DNA of 64,000 nucleotides from Flavobacterium pokkalii (GTDB taxonomy: Bacteria > Bacteroidota > Bacteroidia > Flavobacteriales > Flavobacteriaceae), in NCBI RefSeq assembly GCF_014596575.1, contig NZ_NASZ01000003.1, forward strand, positions 124,001 through 188,000. Reading direction: 5' to 3'. Each line of letters begins with the position of its first letter. Positions within the stretch are counted from its first letter, which is position 1. Below the pieces are notes generated by a model, which had not been told where the DNA came from, did no database searches, and was given only the letters and a program-made list of their open reading frames with translations. Position numbers and translations under genes: made by a program. This document shows positions 23,825 through 33,167 of the stretch, one piece after another.

Positions 23825-24538
23825 CTATTTTAATTTTCGCAAATACATATTGACCACATTTTCCAGACCTAAATACAAAGCTTCTGAAATCAATGCATGC
23901 CCAATAGAAACTTCCAATAATCCCGGAATATTTTGTTTAAAAAACTGAATATTATCCAAACTCAAATCATGTCCGGCGTTGATTCCTAATTCTAATTCGT
24001 TAGCCAATTTGGCTGCGGTCACATACGGATCAATTCCCTTTTCGTTTCCTAAACTGTATTGATGAGCAAAAGATTCGGTATACAATTCAATGCGGTCAGT
24101 TCCAGTTTTCTTAGCCCCTTCAATCATTTCCAAAACGGGATCCACAAAAATAGAAGTGCGGATTCCGTTGTTTTGAAATTCCTGAATCATTTCGGTTAAA
24201 TAAGCCTGATTTTTTACGGTATCCCAACCTGCAGAAGAAGTAATCGCCCCGATAGCATCCGGCACTAAAGTCACCTGATCCGGTTTGCACTCCAAAACTA
24301 AATCCACAAAATTATGCTGCGGATTGCCTTCAATATTATATTCGGTATAAACTATCGCTTTCAAATCGCGGGCATCCTGATAACGAATGTGACGCTCATC
24401 GGGACGTGGATGAATGGTGATTCCCTGTCCGCCAAATTTTTGAATATCGGTCGCAACTTTTAATAAATCGGGTACATTTCCACCGCGTGCATTACGCAAA
24501 GTAGCTATTTTATTGATGTTTACACTTAATTTTGTCAT
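23825..24538 (-). CDS. pdxJ: Pyridoxine 5'-phosphate synthase
   Basis: 237 residues, a TIM barrel that condenses 1-deoxyxylulose 5-phosphate with 3-amino-2-oxopropyl phosphate, the last step of de novo vitamin B6 synthesis. Motifs: LSVNINKIATLRNARGG at the start, TIHPRPDERHIRYQD, GINAGHDLSLDNI, and LEVSIGHALISEAL. Length is normal for PdxJ. No other pdx gene is near. Confidence 0.94.
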   Translation of the reverse strand: MTKLSVNINKIATLRNARGGNVPDLLKVATDIQKFGGQGITIHPRPDERHIRYQDARDLKAIVYTEYNIEGNPQHNFVDLVLECKPDQVTLVPDAIGAITSSAGWDTVKNQAYLTEMIQEFQNNGIRTSIFVDPVLEMIEGAKKTGTDRIELYTESFAHQYSLGNEKGIDPYVTAAKLANELELGINAGHDLSLDNIQFFKQNIPGLLEVSIGHALISEALYLGLENVVNMYLRKLK

Positions 24539-24653
24539 TAGAACGTATTTTGATTACGAAAAACTATATTTTGGTTACAAAAATACAAAGTAAAAGCTAG
24601 GCGTTTTTGCCTTTTTTTGATTATTTTGCATAAAAATTGAGCCCTCAAAGAAC

Positions 24654-25310
24654 ATGGAAATTACAAATTACATAACAAATGATTTCAAACCTATTGACAG
24701 TCAGGAAACTATTGAGGTCGTAAGAGATTTTTTGGGCGATTTCAATTTTTCGCATTTCCCTGTTGTCGAACATGGCGTTTATATCGGAAGTATTTCGGCA
24801 GAAGATGTAGAAACTTTTGACGAACAAAAAAAAGTAGCCGACTACAAATACAGCCTGGAGACTTTTTTCATCAGAACCGATGCGCTTTGGTTAGAAGTTT
24901 TAGAAGTTTTTGCCAAAAATCATTCTAATTTGATTCCGGTTTTAGACGAAAGCAACAAATATGTAGGCTACTACGAAATGGAAGATATTATTAATTTCTT
25001 CCACCAGACTCCTTTTATTAAAGAACAAGGGGTTATCATTAAAATCAAAAAAGGGATTTTAGATTATTCCATGAGCCAAATCACGCAGATTGTTGAAAGT
25101 AACAACGGAAAACTTCTGGGTTTGTTCATCTCTGAATCAGATATCAACAGTGTGGAAATTACCATAAAAATAAGCTCAGGAGCTATCAACGAAATTATCC
25201 AGACTTTTAGAAGATACAATTACGAAATCATTTCCGAACATCACGAAGATTCTTATATCGCTAATTTAAAAGAACGTTCAGACTATTTAGACAAATATCT
25301 TAACATGTAA
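24654..25310 (+). CDS. CBS-domain protein
   Basis: 218 residues, soluble. Two CBS motifs span about residues 1-135 (FNFSHFPVVEHGVYIGSISA; SNLIPVLDESNKYVGYYEME), followed by a C-terminal ACT-like part (GAINEIIQTFRRYNYEIISE). CBS pairs bind adenosyl nucleotides and act as energy sensors. It is 5 bases from nadK, suggesting a link to NAD metabolism; this order recurs in Bacteroidota as far as I recall. Confidence 0.8.
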   Translation: MEITNYITNDFKPIDSQETIEVVRDFLGDFNFSHFPVVEHGVYIGSISAEDVETFDEQKKVADYKYSLETFFIRTDALWLEVLEVFAKNHSNLIPVLDESNKYVGYYEMEDIINFFHQTPFIKEQGVIIKIKKGILDYSMSQITQIVESNNGKLLGLFISESDINSVEITIKISSGAINEIIQTFRRYNYEIISEHHEDSYIANLKERSDYLDKYLNM

Positions 25311-25315
25311 CCCCA

Positions 25316-26200
25316 ATGAAAATAGCCATTTACGGTCAATATTATCAAAATAGTACAGAACCTATCATCAAAGACATCTTCGTTTTTTTTAACAAAAGAA
25401 ATATCGAAATTGTTATTGAATCCAATTTTCTGGCTTTAATTCAGGAAAAAAAAATCATCGAAAAGGAATACAAAACTTTTTGTTCGCATACCGAACTGGA
25501 TTCCAGTTTTGACATGTTACTCAGCATTGGCGGTGACGGAACTATTTTAAGAGCAGCCACTTTAGTTAGAAATTCCGGCATTCCAATTTTAGGAATCAAC
25601 GCCGGAAGACTGGGTTTTCTTGCCACAGTTCAAAAAGAAAATATCGATGAGTTTTTACAAATGGTTCTTGACAAAAAATACACCCTTTCTAAAAGAACCT
25701 TATTAAGCCTTACTTCTTCTCCGGAGAACGAAGCTTTGAACGATATTAATTTTGCCATGAATGAAGTTTCGGTGAGTCGAAAAGACACTACTTCGATGAT
25801 AACCATTGATACCTACCTGAATGGAGAAATCTTAAATTCCTATTGGGCTGATGGCTTAATTATTTCAACCCCTACAGGTTCTACAGGATATTCACTAAGT
25901 TGCGGAGGACCAATACTTACACCGGATGTTACCAGTTTAGTAATCACTCCTATTGCTCCACATAACCTGAATGCCAGACCTCTGGTAATTCCTGACGATA
26001 CCGAAATCAAACTAAAAGTATCCGGCAGGGAAGAAAACTATTTGGTTTCTCTTGATTCCAGAATTACATCAGTAGGCAATGAAACCATTTTAACGGTAAA
26101 GAAAACTCCTTTTCAAATTAACATGGTCGAAATTCCTAACGAAACCTTCTTAAAAACCTTAAGAAGTAAATTGCTTTGGGGAGAAGACAAAAGAAATTAA
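25316..26200 (+). CDS. nadK: NAD kinase
   Basis: 294 residues. Shows the kinase GGDGTILRAA block, GINAGRLGFLAT, and the Gly-rich STPTGSTGYSLSCGGPI loop with the later ITPIAPHNLNARPLV. It phosphorylates NAD to NADP. It is coupled to the CBS gene upstream. Confidence 0.93.
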   Translation: MKIAIYGQYYQNSTEPIIKDIFVFFNKRNIEIVIESNFLALIQEKKIIEKEYKTFCSHTELDSSFDMLLSIGGDGTILRAATLVRNSGIPILGINAGRLGFLATVQKENIDEFLQMVLDKKYTLSKRTLLSLTSSPENEALNDINFAMNEVSVSRKDTTSMITIDTYLNGEILNSYWADGLIISTPTGSTGYSLSCGGPILTPDVTSLVITPIAPHNLNARPLVIPDDTEIKLKVSGREENYLVSLDSRITSVGNETILTVKKTPFQINMVEIPNETFLKTLRSKLLWGEDKRN

Positions 26201-26322
26201 TTTTTTCGGTTGCCATTTATACAATACCATTCGTTTTTAGCGTTTTAGTACAACAAAAAACAAATTCCCAATAAAACAAACGTGTCTTTTTTCAAAAAAA
26301 AGTACATTTATTTTATTGGGCA

Positions 26323-26351
26323 TTGATTCGTATTGATAATTATTATATTTG
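26323..26351 (+). promoter_or_regulatory. Promoter for the DUF6089-uppS-bamA run
   Basis: TTG (26323-26325), 18 bases, TATATTTG (26344-26351) matches the Bacteroidota promoter pattern. It falsifies an in-frame TTG start at 26323, and places the DUF6089 start at 26365. Confidence 0.65.
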
Positions 26352-26364
26352 CAGGCAATTTTCT

Positions 26365-27054
26365 ATGAAAATGAAAAAAATTTTAAGCGTACTGGTAGTT
26401 TTTTTTCTATGCACAAAAGCACAGGCTCAAATACATGAAATAGGTGTTTTTCTGGGTGGCGGCAACTACATTGGCGATGTGGGTAAAACTACCTATATTG
26501 CTCCAAATGAGCTTGCTTTTGGAGTTTTATACAAATGGAACAGAAGTCCGAGACATGCTTGGAGAATTTCCTACATGCAGTCAACAATAAGCGCTGACGA
26601 CCTGGATTCTGAAGAACCCGGCAGAAGTCTGAGAGGCTATAATTTTGAAAATAGCATAAAAGAACTATCTTTAGGGCTTGAATTCAACTTTTTTGATTTC
26701 AATCTTCATACTTTAGCGCAAAAATTCACCCCTTATGTAAGCTCCGGAGTGAATTTCTTTACGTATGAAAATATGTATATTGAATTAGGAGAAACAAAAA
26801 AAATAAACAGAAAGAGCTCTATTGCAATCCCAATGATTCTTGGAATAAAAACAAATATTTCCAGAAGTTTGGTACTTGGAGCAGAAGTAGGAGCCCGATA
26901 TACATTTTCGGACAATCTTGACGGGAGTAATCCTAAAGAAGAAAATCTGAATGCATTTCGGTTTGGAAATTTAAATAATAATGATTGGTATGTTTTCTCA
27001 GGTATAACATTAACCTATACCTTTGGCGAAAAACCCTGCTATTGTCCGCAATAA
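26365..27054 (+). CDS. DUF6089 outer-membrane protein
   Basis: 229 residues from ATG 26365. A signal peptide (LVVFFLCTKAQAQ) is followed by an eight-stranded outer-membrane barrel with IHEIGVFLGGGNYIGDVG, YKWNRSPRHAWRI and closing WYVFSGITLTYTFGEKPCY. Proteins of this type (DUF6089) often precede uppS and bamA in Bacteroidota, pointing to envelope work; function is unknown. It lies 4 bases before uppS, forming one operon. Confidence 0.8.
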   Translation: MKMKKILSVLVVFFLCTKAQAQIHEIGVFLGGGNYIGDVGKTTYIAPNELAFGVLYKWNRSPRHAWRISYMQSTISADDLDSEEPGRSLRGYNFENSIKELSLGLEFNFFDFNLHTLAQKFTPYVSSGVNFFTYENMYIELGETKKINRKSSIAIPMILGIKTNISRSLVLGAEVGARYTFSDNLDGSNPKEENLNAFRFGNLNNNDWYVFSGITLTYTFGEKPCYCPQ

Positions 27055-27058
27055 AAAA

Positions 27059-27799
27059 ATGAGTGTATTAGATACAATAAATAAAGATAATCTCCCAAAA
27101 CACCTTGCCATTATCATGGACGGCAATGGACGATGGGCTAAACAACAAGGTCTTTTAAGAACAATTGGCCACGAAAATGGCACCAAATCAGTACGAATTA
27201 CCATCGAGAACTGTGCGAAATTAGGAATTGAAAACCTGACTTTATATGCCTTTTCGACCGAAAACTGGAACCGACCTAAATTAGAGGTGGAAACCTTAAT
27301 GAAGTTATTGATTAAATCTTTGCAAAAAGAATTAATTACTTTGCAAAAAAACAACATCCGACTTAATGCCATCGGGAATCTCGATATGATGCCAAAATCG
27401 GCTCAAAAGGAACTTCTGGAGGTGATGGAAAAAACCAAGAATAATACTCGAATGACCCTGACACTTGCCCTCAGTTATGGTTCTAGAGAAGAAATAGTTA
27501 GCGCTGTAAAAAAGATTGCAGATAAAGTTAAAAATAATATAATTTCAATCGATTCTATTGACGATTCAATTATTAATAAGCATCTTTACACGCAAAATTT
27601 ACCTGATGTAGATTTATTAATCAGAACGAGTGGAGAACACAGGATAAGCAATTTTCTATTATGGCAAATTGCTTATGCTGAATTGTTTTTTTCTGAAGTT
27701 ATGTGGCCTGATTTCAGAGAGGAGCACCTTTATGAGGCGCTTATTAGTTATCAAAAAAGAGAACGTAGATTTGGAAAAACAAGTGAACAAATTAAATAA
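27059..27799 (+). CDS. uppS: Isoprenyl transferase (undecaprenyl diphosphate synthase)
   Basis: 246 residues from ATG 27059 (MSVLDTIN). Cis-prenyltransferase motifs: LAIIMDGNGRWAK, LTLYAFSTENWNRP, VDLLIRTSGEHRISNFLLWQ and 'WPDFREEHLYEALI'. It makes the lipid carrier for peptidoglycan and other glycans. Its 5' ORF extension into the previous gene is not real. It joins DUF6089 on one side and bamA on the other. Confidence 0.94.
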   Translation: MSVLDTINKDNLPKHLAIIMDGNGRWAKQQGLLRTIGHENGTKSVRITIENCAKLGIENLTLYAFSTENWNRPKLEVETLMKLLIKSLQKELITLQKNNIRLNAIGNLDMMPKSAQKELLEVMEKTKNNTRMTLTLALSYGSREEIVSAVKKIADKVKNNIISIDSIDDSIINKHLYTQNLPDVDLLIRTSGEHRISNFLLWQIAYAELFFSEVMWPDFREEHLYEALISYQKRERRFGKTSEQIK

Positions 27800-27806
27800 T
27801 TTTTTA

Positions 27807-30482
27807 GTGTTGAATAAGAGTATCAAAGCATTACTTACCCTTGTTTTTTTGGGTAGTTTTTCACAAATAAAGGCACAAGACAGAGTACCATTCGACCAAG
27901 GTAAAAAATACATATTGGCTAAAGTTGAACTTACTAACAAACTTAGCTTTAACGACCAAACCGTGGTAACATTTGCCGGTTTGCAAAAAGGTCAGGAAAT
28001 CACCGTACCCGGAGAACAAATTAGTGCAGCCATCAAAAAACTGGGAAAACTGGGGCTTTTTGATGAAATTGCTTTTTACATCAACCACATCGACAACGAT
28101 AGTATTTATCTGGATCTGGATATTAAGGAACTTCCTAAACTGAATGACGTAAAATTTGTTGGCGTTAAAAAAGGAAAAACTGAAACCTTCATCAAAGACA
28201 ATGGTTTGACAAAAGGAAAAGTAGTCAATGAAAACCTCATTACCACAACTAAAAATTACATTGAAAACAAATACAAAAAAGACGGTTATTTTAACACCAA
28301 AGTTAATATCAACACTGTAAAAGACACAACTGCCGGTAATTTAGTAAATATGGTGGTTAGCGTTGACAAAGGTGATAAAATTAAAATCAGCCATATTGAT
28401 TTCGTGGGCAACAGCAAGTTAACAGACAAAAGCCTGCGCAAGGCCATGAAAAACACCAAACAAAGAAATCCTATCCGATTACTAAAAGCTTCTAAATTTG
28501 TAAAAGACAAATACAAAGAAGACTTAGAAAAAGTAATCGAAACCTACAAAGAAAAAGGTTATCGTGATGCTCGAATTGTTTCGGACAGCGTAACTTACAA
28601 CAAAGAAAAAAACAAGCTGGCTATTAAGATTAATGTTGAAGAAGGGAACAAATATTACTTTGGAAACATTAAATTTTTAGGAAATACTGTATATTCTGAC
28701 CAGCAATTAAATCGTTATTTAGGTATCAAAAAAGGAGAAACTTACAACGGTGTTTTATTAGAAAAAAGAATTGCCGACAAGACAAAACCTGACGGAGAAG
28801 ACATTACTAATTTATACCAAAACAACGGATATTTATTCTCAAGCATCAATCCGGTTGAGGTAAAAACGGCCAACGACACAATTGATTTCGAAATCAGAAT
28901 CACCGAAGGACCTATTGCCTATTTTAACCATATTACAGTAGTAGGAAATGACAAAACCAACGACCGCGTTATTTACCGTGAATTAAGAACAAAACCGGGA
29001 GAAAAATACAGCAAAGAAGAACTGGTAAGAACCGTTCGTGAAATTGGACAATTAGGTTATTTTGATCCTGAAGCTATTGATCCAAAATTCAAAAACGTAG
29101 ATGGTGCTGCCGGAACGGTTGACATTGAGTACAATCTAGTTGAAAAAGGATCCAGCCAAATCGAACTTCAAGGAGGTTACGGAGGCGGTGGTTTCATTGG
29201 AACCTTAGGACTTTCGTTCAATAACTTCTCTGCCAGAAACATTGGAAACAAAGCCGCCTACAAACCACTTCCTATGGGAGACGGTCAAAAAGTTGCTTTA
29301 CGTTTACAGGGAAGTACTTATTTCCAAACTTATAGTGTTTCTTTCTCTGAACCTTGGTTTGGACAAAAAAAACCGGTACAATTTAGCACCTCTATTTCAT
29401 ACAGTAAGCAATTCTTAAACAACTATATTACTTACAAAGTAGATAAATCAAAAAGCTTTAACATCTTTACCGTATCGGTAGGACTTGCTAAAAGATTAAC
29501 CGTTCCTGATGATTTCTTTGTATTGTCACAGGCAATTAGTTACCAAAACTATGATTTGAACAATTACAATACCGGTTTGTTTACTTTTGGAGACGGATCA
29601 TCTAAAAACTTTGCTTACACTATTGGACTTTCGAGAAGTAACAAAGGGGTAAATCCAATTTTCCCAACTTATGGTTCTGAATTTAGTATTTCGGCTAAAG
29701 TTACACCTCCTTATTCCTTATTCAACGGAGTGGATTATGCCAACTTAAAAAACCAGAAAGAAAACAAATTACAATATGATTCTTCTAATCCAACTCGTGT
29801 AACATTGGATCAAAATTACACTTACACCAATGGGGAATACTTAAAAGAAACCTACAGCGGATCCGGAGTATATACCAAAGCTACTTCAGCTGACGATGCT
29901 TCGGCAGATGCTTCAAAAGTGGATCAAAAGAAATTTAATTGGCTGGAATATTATAAAATTAAATTCAAAGCCGACTGGTATACAAAAGTTTATGGTAAAT
30001 TTGTTTTAAGAACATTAACTGAATTTGGATTCCTGGGCGCCTACAATCAGGACAGAGGACTGGTTCCTTTTGAGCGTTTTTATGTAGGAGGAGACGGAAT
30101 GGCTAACTACTCAATGGACGGTAGAGAAACCGTACAATTAAGAGGTTACCAAAACAACTCTTTAACCCCAATCAATAGTGCCGGACAACAAATTGGAGCT
30201 ACAGTATATAATAAATTCTCTATGGAATTACGTTATCCTATAACATTAAAAGCAGCAGCCTCAATTTATGCCTTGGCATTTTTAGAAGCAGGTAATTCAT
30301 TTGAAAGCTTTAAAACTTACAATCCGTTTGACATCAAACGTTCGGCGGGTGTGGGTCTGAGAGTATTCATGCCGGCATTTGGTTTGTTAGGAATTGATTT
30401 TGGTCACGGATTTGATGCTATGCCAGGAACAACAACACCAAGCGGATGGCAAACCCATTTCATCATTGGACAGCAATTCTAA
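27807..30482 (+). CDS. bamA: Outer-membrane protein assembly factor BamA
   Basis: About 891 residues from GTG 27807 (TTG 27810 also possible); an ATG at 27732 in the same frame lies inside uppS. The start chosen gives a signal peptide (ALLTLVFLGSFSQIKAQ). POTRA domains span about 40-430 (LGKLGLFDEI, 'VEEGNKYYFGNIKFLGNTVY', LRTKPGEKYSKEELVRTV). The Omp85 barrel follows, ending TTPSGWQTHFIIGQQF, with a closing Phe. BamA inserts beta-barrels in the outer membrane. A long loop near 660-710 (YDSSNP...KVDQKKF) is Ser/Asp-rich and variable. It heads the OmpH/Skp-like pair downstream. Confidence 0.93.
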   Translation: MLNKSIKALLTLVFLGSFSQIKAQDRVPFDQGKKYILAKVELTNKLSFNDQTVVTFAGLQKGQEITVPGEQISAAIKKLGKLGLFDEIAFYINHIDNDSIYLDLDIKELPKLNDVKFVGVKKGKTETFIKDNGLTKGKVVNENLITTTKNYIENKYKKDGYFNTKVNINTVKDTTAGNLVNMVVSVDKGDKIKISHIDFVGNSKLTDKSLRKAMKNTKQRNPIRLLKASKFVKDKYKEDLEKVIETYKEKGYRDARIVSDSVTYNKEKNKLAIKINVEEGNKYYFGNIKFLGNTVYSDQQLNRYLGIKKGETYNGVLLEKRIADKTKPDGEDITNLYQNNGYLFSSINPVEVKTANDTIDFEIRITEGPIAYFNHITVVGNDKTNDRVIYRELRTKPGEKYSKEELVRTVREIGQLGYFDPEAIDPKFKNVDGAAGTVDIEYNLVEKGSSQIELQGGYGGGGFIGTLGLSFNNFSARNIGNKAAYKPLPMGDGQKVALRLQGSTYFQTYSVSFSEPWFGQKKPVQFSTSISYSKQFLNNYITYKVDKSKSFNIFTVSVGLAKRLTVPDDFFVLSQAISYQNYDLNNYNTGLFTFGDGSSKNFAYTIGLSRSNKGVNPIFPTYGSEFSISAKVTPPYSLFNGVDYANLKNQKENKLQYDSSNPTRVTLDQNYTYTNGEYLKETYSGSGVYTKATSADDASADASKVDQKKFNWLEYYKIKFKADWYTKVYGKFVLRTLTEFGFLGAYNQDRGLVPFERFYVGGDGMANYSMDGRETVQLRGYQNNSLTPINSAGQQIGATVYNKFSMELRYPITLKAAASIYALAFLEAGNSFESFKTYNPFDIKRSAGVGLRVFMPAFGLLGIDFGHGFDAMPGTTTPSGWQTHFIIGQQF

Positions 30483-30519
30483 AAAATTGGTTTCTGATTT
30501 TTTCTAATACTTAAAAGCT

Positions 30520-31752
30520 ATGAGAAAACATTTTTTATTTCTATTTTTAGCCGCTTTAGCCAGCAACAGCCTTAGCGCGCAAGCACGTGGCAACCGCGTG
30601 GGTTTTATAGACATGGAATACATTTTAGAAAATGTAAATAGCTATAAGGAATCGAATGCGCTTCTGGAAGAAAAAGCAGAGAAATGGAGACAGGAAACAG
30701 AAGCTAAAAAAACAGAAATCAACAAGGTTAAAGAAGCCCTCGCAGCCGAGAAGCCGCTTTTAACTAAATCATTAATCGAAGAACGAGAAACCGAAATCAC
30801 GTTTCTGGAAAACGAATTATTAGATTTACAACAAAAACGTTTTGGCCCAAACGGCTTATTAATGAATCAAAAAGCATTATTAGCCAAACCGATACAGGAT
30901 CAGGTTTTTACTGCTGTTCAGGACATTGCTGAAGCAAAAAAATATGATTTCATATTTGACAAATCCTCTGACTTAACCCTGCTTTTCGCCGACAAACGAT
31001 TTGACATCAGCGATCAGGTATTAAGAGTCATTAATCGAACAGAAAAAAGAGAACAGCTAAGCAAAAAGGAATTAGCAGCCGAACAGGAAAAAGAAAATAA
31101 AGAAGATGCTATATCCGATAATCCGGAACTTGCCGAAAGACAAAGAATCTTAGACGAAAGAAAAGCGGCAAGAGATAAAATTATGGCCGACAGAAAAGCT
31201 GCTATTGAACAAAAGAAAAAAGAATACGAAGAAAGAAGACAAAAAATATTAGACGAAAGAGCCGCTAAAAAAAATGGCACGGTTTCTGAAACAGCTAAAA
31301 CTGAGGTTCAAAAAGTTGCAACACCTGACTCTCAAACCGAAACAGAATTAGCCAAACAAAAAGCAGCTGATGCTAAAGCAAAGGCACTTGAAGAAAGAAA
31401 CAGAACGATTGAAGACCGTAAAAAAGAATTAGAAGAAAGAAGACAAAAAATTCTGGATGACAGAGCAGCTGCAGCTACAGCTAAAAAGAATGAGTCATCT
31501 TCCGAAACATCTAAAACAGCAGCCGCTACGACTACTGCTAAAACAACAGTTAAAAAAGATACCACCGCTACAACTGCTCCAACAGAAGCAGAACTAGCCA
31601 AACAGAAAGCAGAAGAAACAAAAGCCAAAACACTGGAAGAAAGAAAAAAAATTATTGAAGACCGTAAAAAAGCATTAGAAGAAAGAAGATTAAAAATTAT
31701 CCGAGAAAGAGACTCTATCAAAAAAGCTAGAGAAGAAAAATTAAAACAATAA
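30520..31752 (+). CDS. OmpH/Skp-family chaperone with repeat-rich tail
   Basis: 410 residues. A signal peptide ends at SNSLSAQA. Residues 25-185 are an OmpH/Skp-like coiled coil (VGFIDMEYILENVNSYKESN, FIFDKSSDLTLLFADKRFDI). The remainder (about 200-410) is a highly charged tail made of three repeats of the pattern LAKQKA...LEERxxxIEDRKKxLEERRxKI separated by Ala/Thr linkers. Skp traps outer-membrane proteins in transit. The normal family length is 160-190, so the tail doubles it. The next gene is a plain OmpH paralogue of normal length. Confidence 0.85.
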   Translation: MRKHFLFLFLAALASNSLSAQARGNRVGFIDMEYILENVNSYKESNALLEEKAEKWRQETEAKKTEINKVKEALAAEKPLLTKSLIEERETEITFLENELLDLQQKRFGPNGLLMNQKALLAKPIQDQVFTAVQDIAEAKKYDFIFDKSSDLTLLFADKRFDISDQVLRVINRTEKREQLSKKELAAEQEKENKEDAISDNPELAERQRILDERKAARDKIMADRKAAIEQKKKEYEERRQKILDERAAKKNGTVSETAKTEVQKVATPDSQTETELAKQKAADAKAKALEERNRTIEDRKKELEERRQKILDDRAAAATAKKNESSSETSKTAAATTTAKTTVKKDTTATTAPTEAELAKQKAEETKAKTLEERKKIIEDRKKALEERRLKIIRERDSIKKAREEKLKQ

Positions 31753-31778
31753 ATTAATTACTTAATATTTTAAAACCA

Positions 31779-32279
31779 ATGAAACAAATTAAAACTTTAT
31801 TAATTGCTGCTCTTTTCGTTTTAGGAGCAAACCAAACCATCAATGCACAAGCAAAGACTGCCCATGTAGATGTTAGTGAGATTATGGCAAAAATGCCGGC
31901 TATGCTAGATGCTCAAAACCAATTAGAAAAACTTAGCACTACATACGACGCCGATTACAAAAAAATGGTAGAAGAATACCAGGCTAAATTAAAAAAATAC
32001 GAAGCAGAATCTTCTACAGTAACTGACGCTGTAAACGGAGAACGTTCTAAAGAGGTTCAGGATATGCAAAAAAGAATTGTTGACTTTAGAGACAACGCAC
32101 AAAAAGAATTGCAACAAAAAGAATCTGACATCGTTAAACCATTAATGGAAAAAGTAAGAGCTTCTATCCAAAAAGTAGGCAAAGCTAAAGGCTTCCAATA
32201 CGTTTTAGACGGTTCTTCACTTTTATTAGCTGATGGTCCAAACATCACTGCTGACGTTAAAAAAGATTTAGGATTCTAA
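31779..32279 (+). CDS. OmpH/Skp-family periplasmic chaperone
   Basis: 166 residues: signal peptide (LFVLGANQTINAQA), then a Skp-like core with AHVDVSEIMAKMPAMLDAQN, a long helix (YDADYKKMVEEYQAKLKKYE) and GFQYVLDGSSLLLADGPNIT. It is of normal length for the family. It follows the longer OmpH gene and bamA, as expected for an outer-membrane protein assembly set. Confidence 0.9.
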   Translation: MKQIKTLLIAALFVLGANQTINAQAKTAHVDVSEIMAKMPAMLDAQNQLEKLSTTYDADYKKMVEEYQAKLKKYEAESSTVTDAVNGERSKEVQDMQKRIVDFRDNAQKELQQKESDIVKPLMEKVRASIQKVGKAKGFQYVLDGSSLLLADGPNITADVKKDLGF

Positions 32280-32301
32280 GATTCTGATTCTAAAACATAT
32301 T

Positions 32302-32347
32302 AAAAAAACCGCTCTTTTTCTATGCAAAAACGAGCGGTTTTTTTACA
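32302..32347 (+). terminator. Terminator after the bamA-ompH operon
   Basis: AAACCGCTC pairs with GAGCGGTTT (32332-32340), with complementary TTTTTC/CAAAAA-type bases extending the stem, followed by a run of T. Confidence 0.8.
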
Positions 32348-32379
32348 GCTTATTTTTAGGAAAATTAATTCATAGCTAT

Positions 32380-32387
32380 TAAATTTG
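32380..32387 (+). promoter_or_regulatory. -7 element just before murI
   Basis: TAAATTTG ends only 5 bases before the murI ATG (32393). A start point about 5 bases past it would put the +1 at or near the A of the ATG, giving a leaderless transcript. There is no clear TTG upstream, so support is moderate. Confidence 0.4.
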
Positions 32388-32392
32388 TTGCA

Positions 32393-33166
32393 ATGGACAA
32401 CAAACAACCCATAGGTATTTTTGACTCCGGTATCGGAGGAACTTCGATTTGGAAAGAGATTCATCATCTTTTACCTAACGAAAAAACAATCTATTTAGCC
32501 GACAGCAAAAACGCTCCTTATGGAGAAAAATCCAAAGAAGAAATCATTCGGTTGAGTATGAAAAACACCGATTTTTTACTCGACATGGGTTGCAAATTAA
32601 TCGTTGTAGCCTGTAATACAGCAACCACCAATGCCATCAGAGAATTAAGAGCAAAATACAATGTTCCATTCATTGGTATCGAACCTGCCATAAAACCAGC
32701 TGCCATAAACTCCAAAACCCAAATAATAGGCATTCTGGCTACAAAAGGAACCCTAAACAGCGAGTTATTTAACAAAACCACCGAAATATTCTTTGAAACC
32801 AAAATCATTGAACAAATTGGCTATGGATTAGTCGAACTCATTGAAAATGGTCAAATCGATTCTCCTGAAATGGAACAATTGCTTCGCTCCTATTTAAATC
32901 CAATGATTGAAGCCAATATCGATTTTCTTGTACTGGGCTGCAGTCATTATCCCTATCTCATCCCTCAAATAAGAAAAATTATCCCCGATCATATTCAGAT
33001 AATTGATTCCGGTTTGGCCGTGGCAAGACAAACGCAAAATGTATTAAAAGAAATCGGTTTTAATCCGGATAACAACAACGAGCCCATTTTTTATACCAAT
33101 ACCAACCCAAAAGTTTTAGAGAACATCCTGGGCGGCGAGTACATCGTACAAGAAAAAGATTTTTAA
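32393..33166 (+). CDS. murI: Glutamate racemase
   Basis: 257 residues. IGIFDSGIGGTSIWKEI, CNTATTNAIRELR (first catalytic Cys) and DFLVLGCSHYPYLIPQI (second) are the racemase signature. It makes D-glutamate for peptidoglycan. It is separated from the bamA operon by a terminator and so has its own promoter. Confidence 0.94.
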   Translation: MDNKQPIGIFDSGIGGTSIWKEIHHLLPNEKTIYLADSKNAPYGEKSKEEIIRLSMKNTDFLLDMGCKLIVVACNTATTNAIRELRAKYNVPFIGIEPAIKPAAINSKTQIIGILATKGTLNSELFNKTTEIFFETKIIEQIGYGLVELIENGQIDSPEMEQLLRSYLNPMIEANIDFLVLGCSHYPYLIPQIRKIIPDHIQIIDSGLAVARQTQNVLKEIGFNPDNNNEPIFYTNTNPKVLENILGGEYIVQEKDF

Positions 33167-33167
33167 C

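Noticed and set aside
27669..27806. Longer start of bamA inside uppS
   Set aside because: It adds residues before a normal signal peptide; the start at 27807 or 27810 fits family length.
31332..31721. 129-codon minus-strand frame over the OmpH repeats
   Set aside because: It is the mirror of the low-complexity repeats, with no start context or family match.
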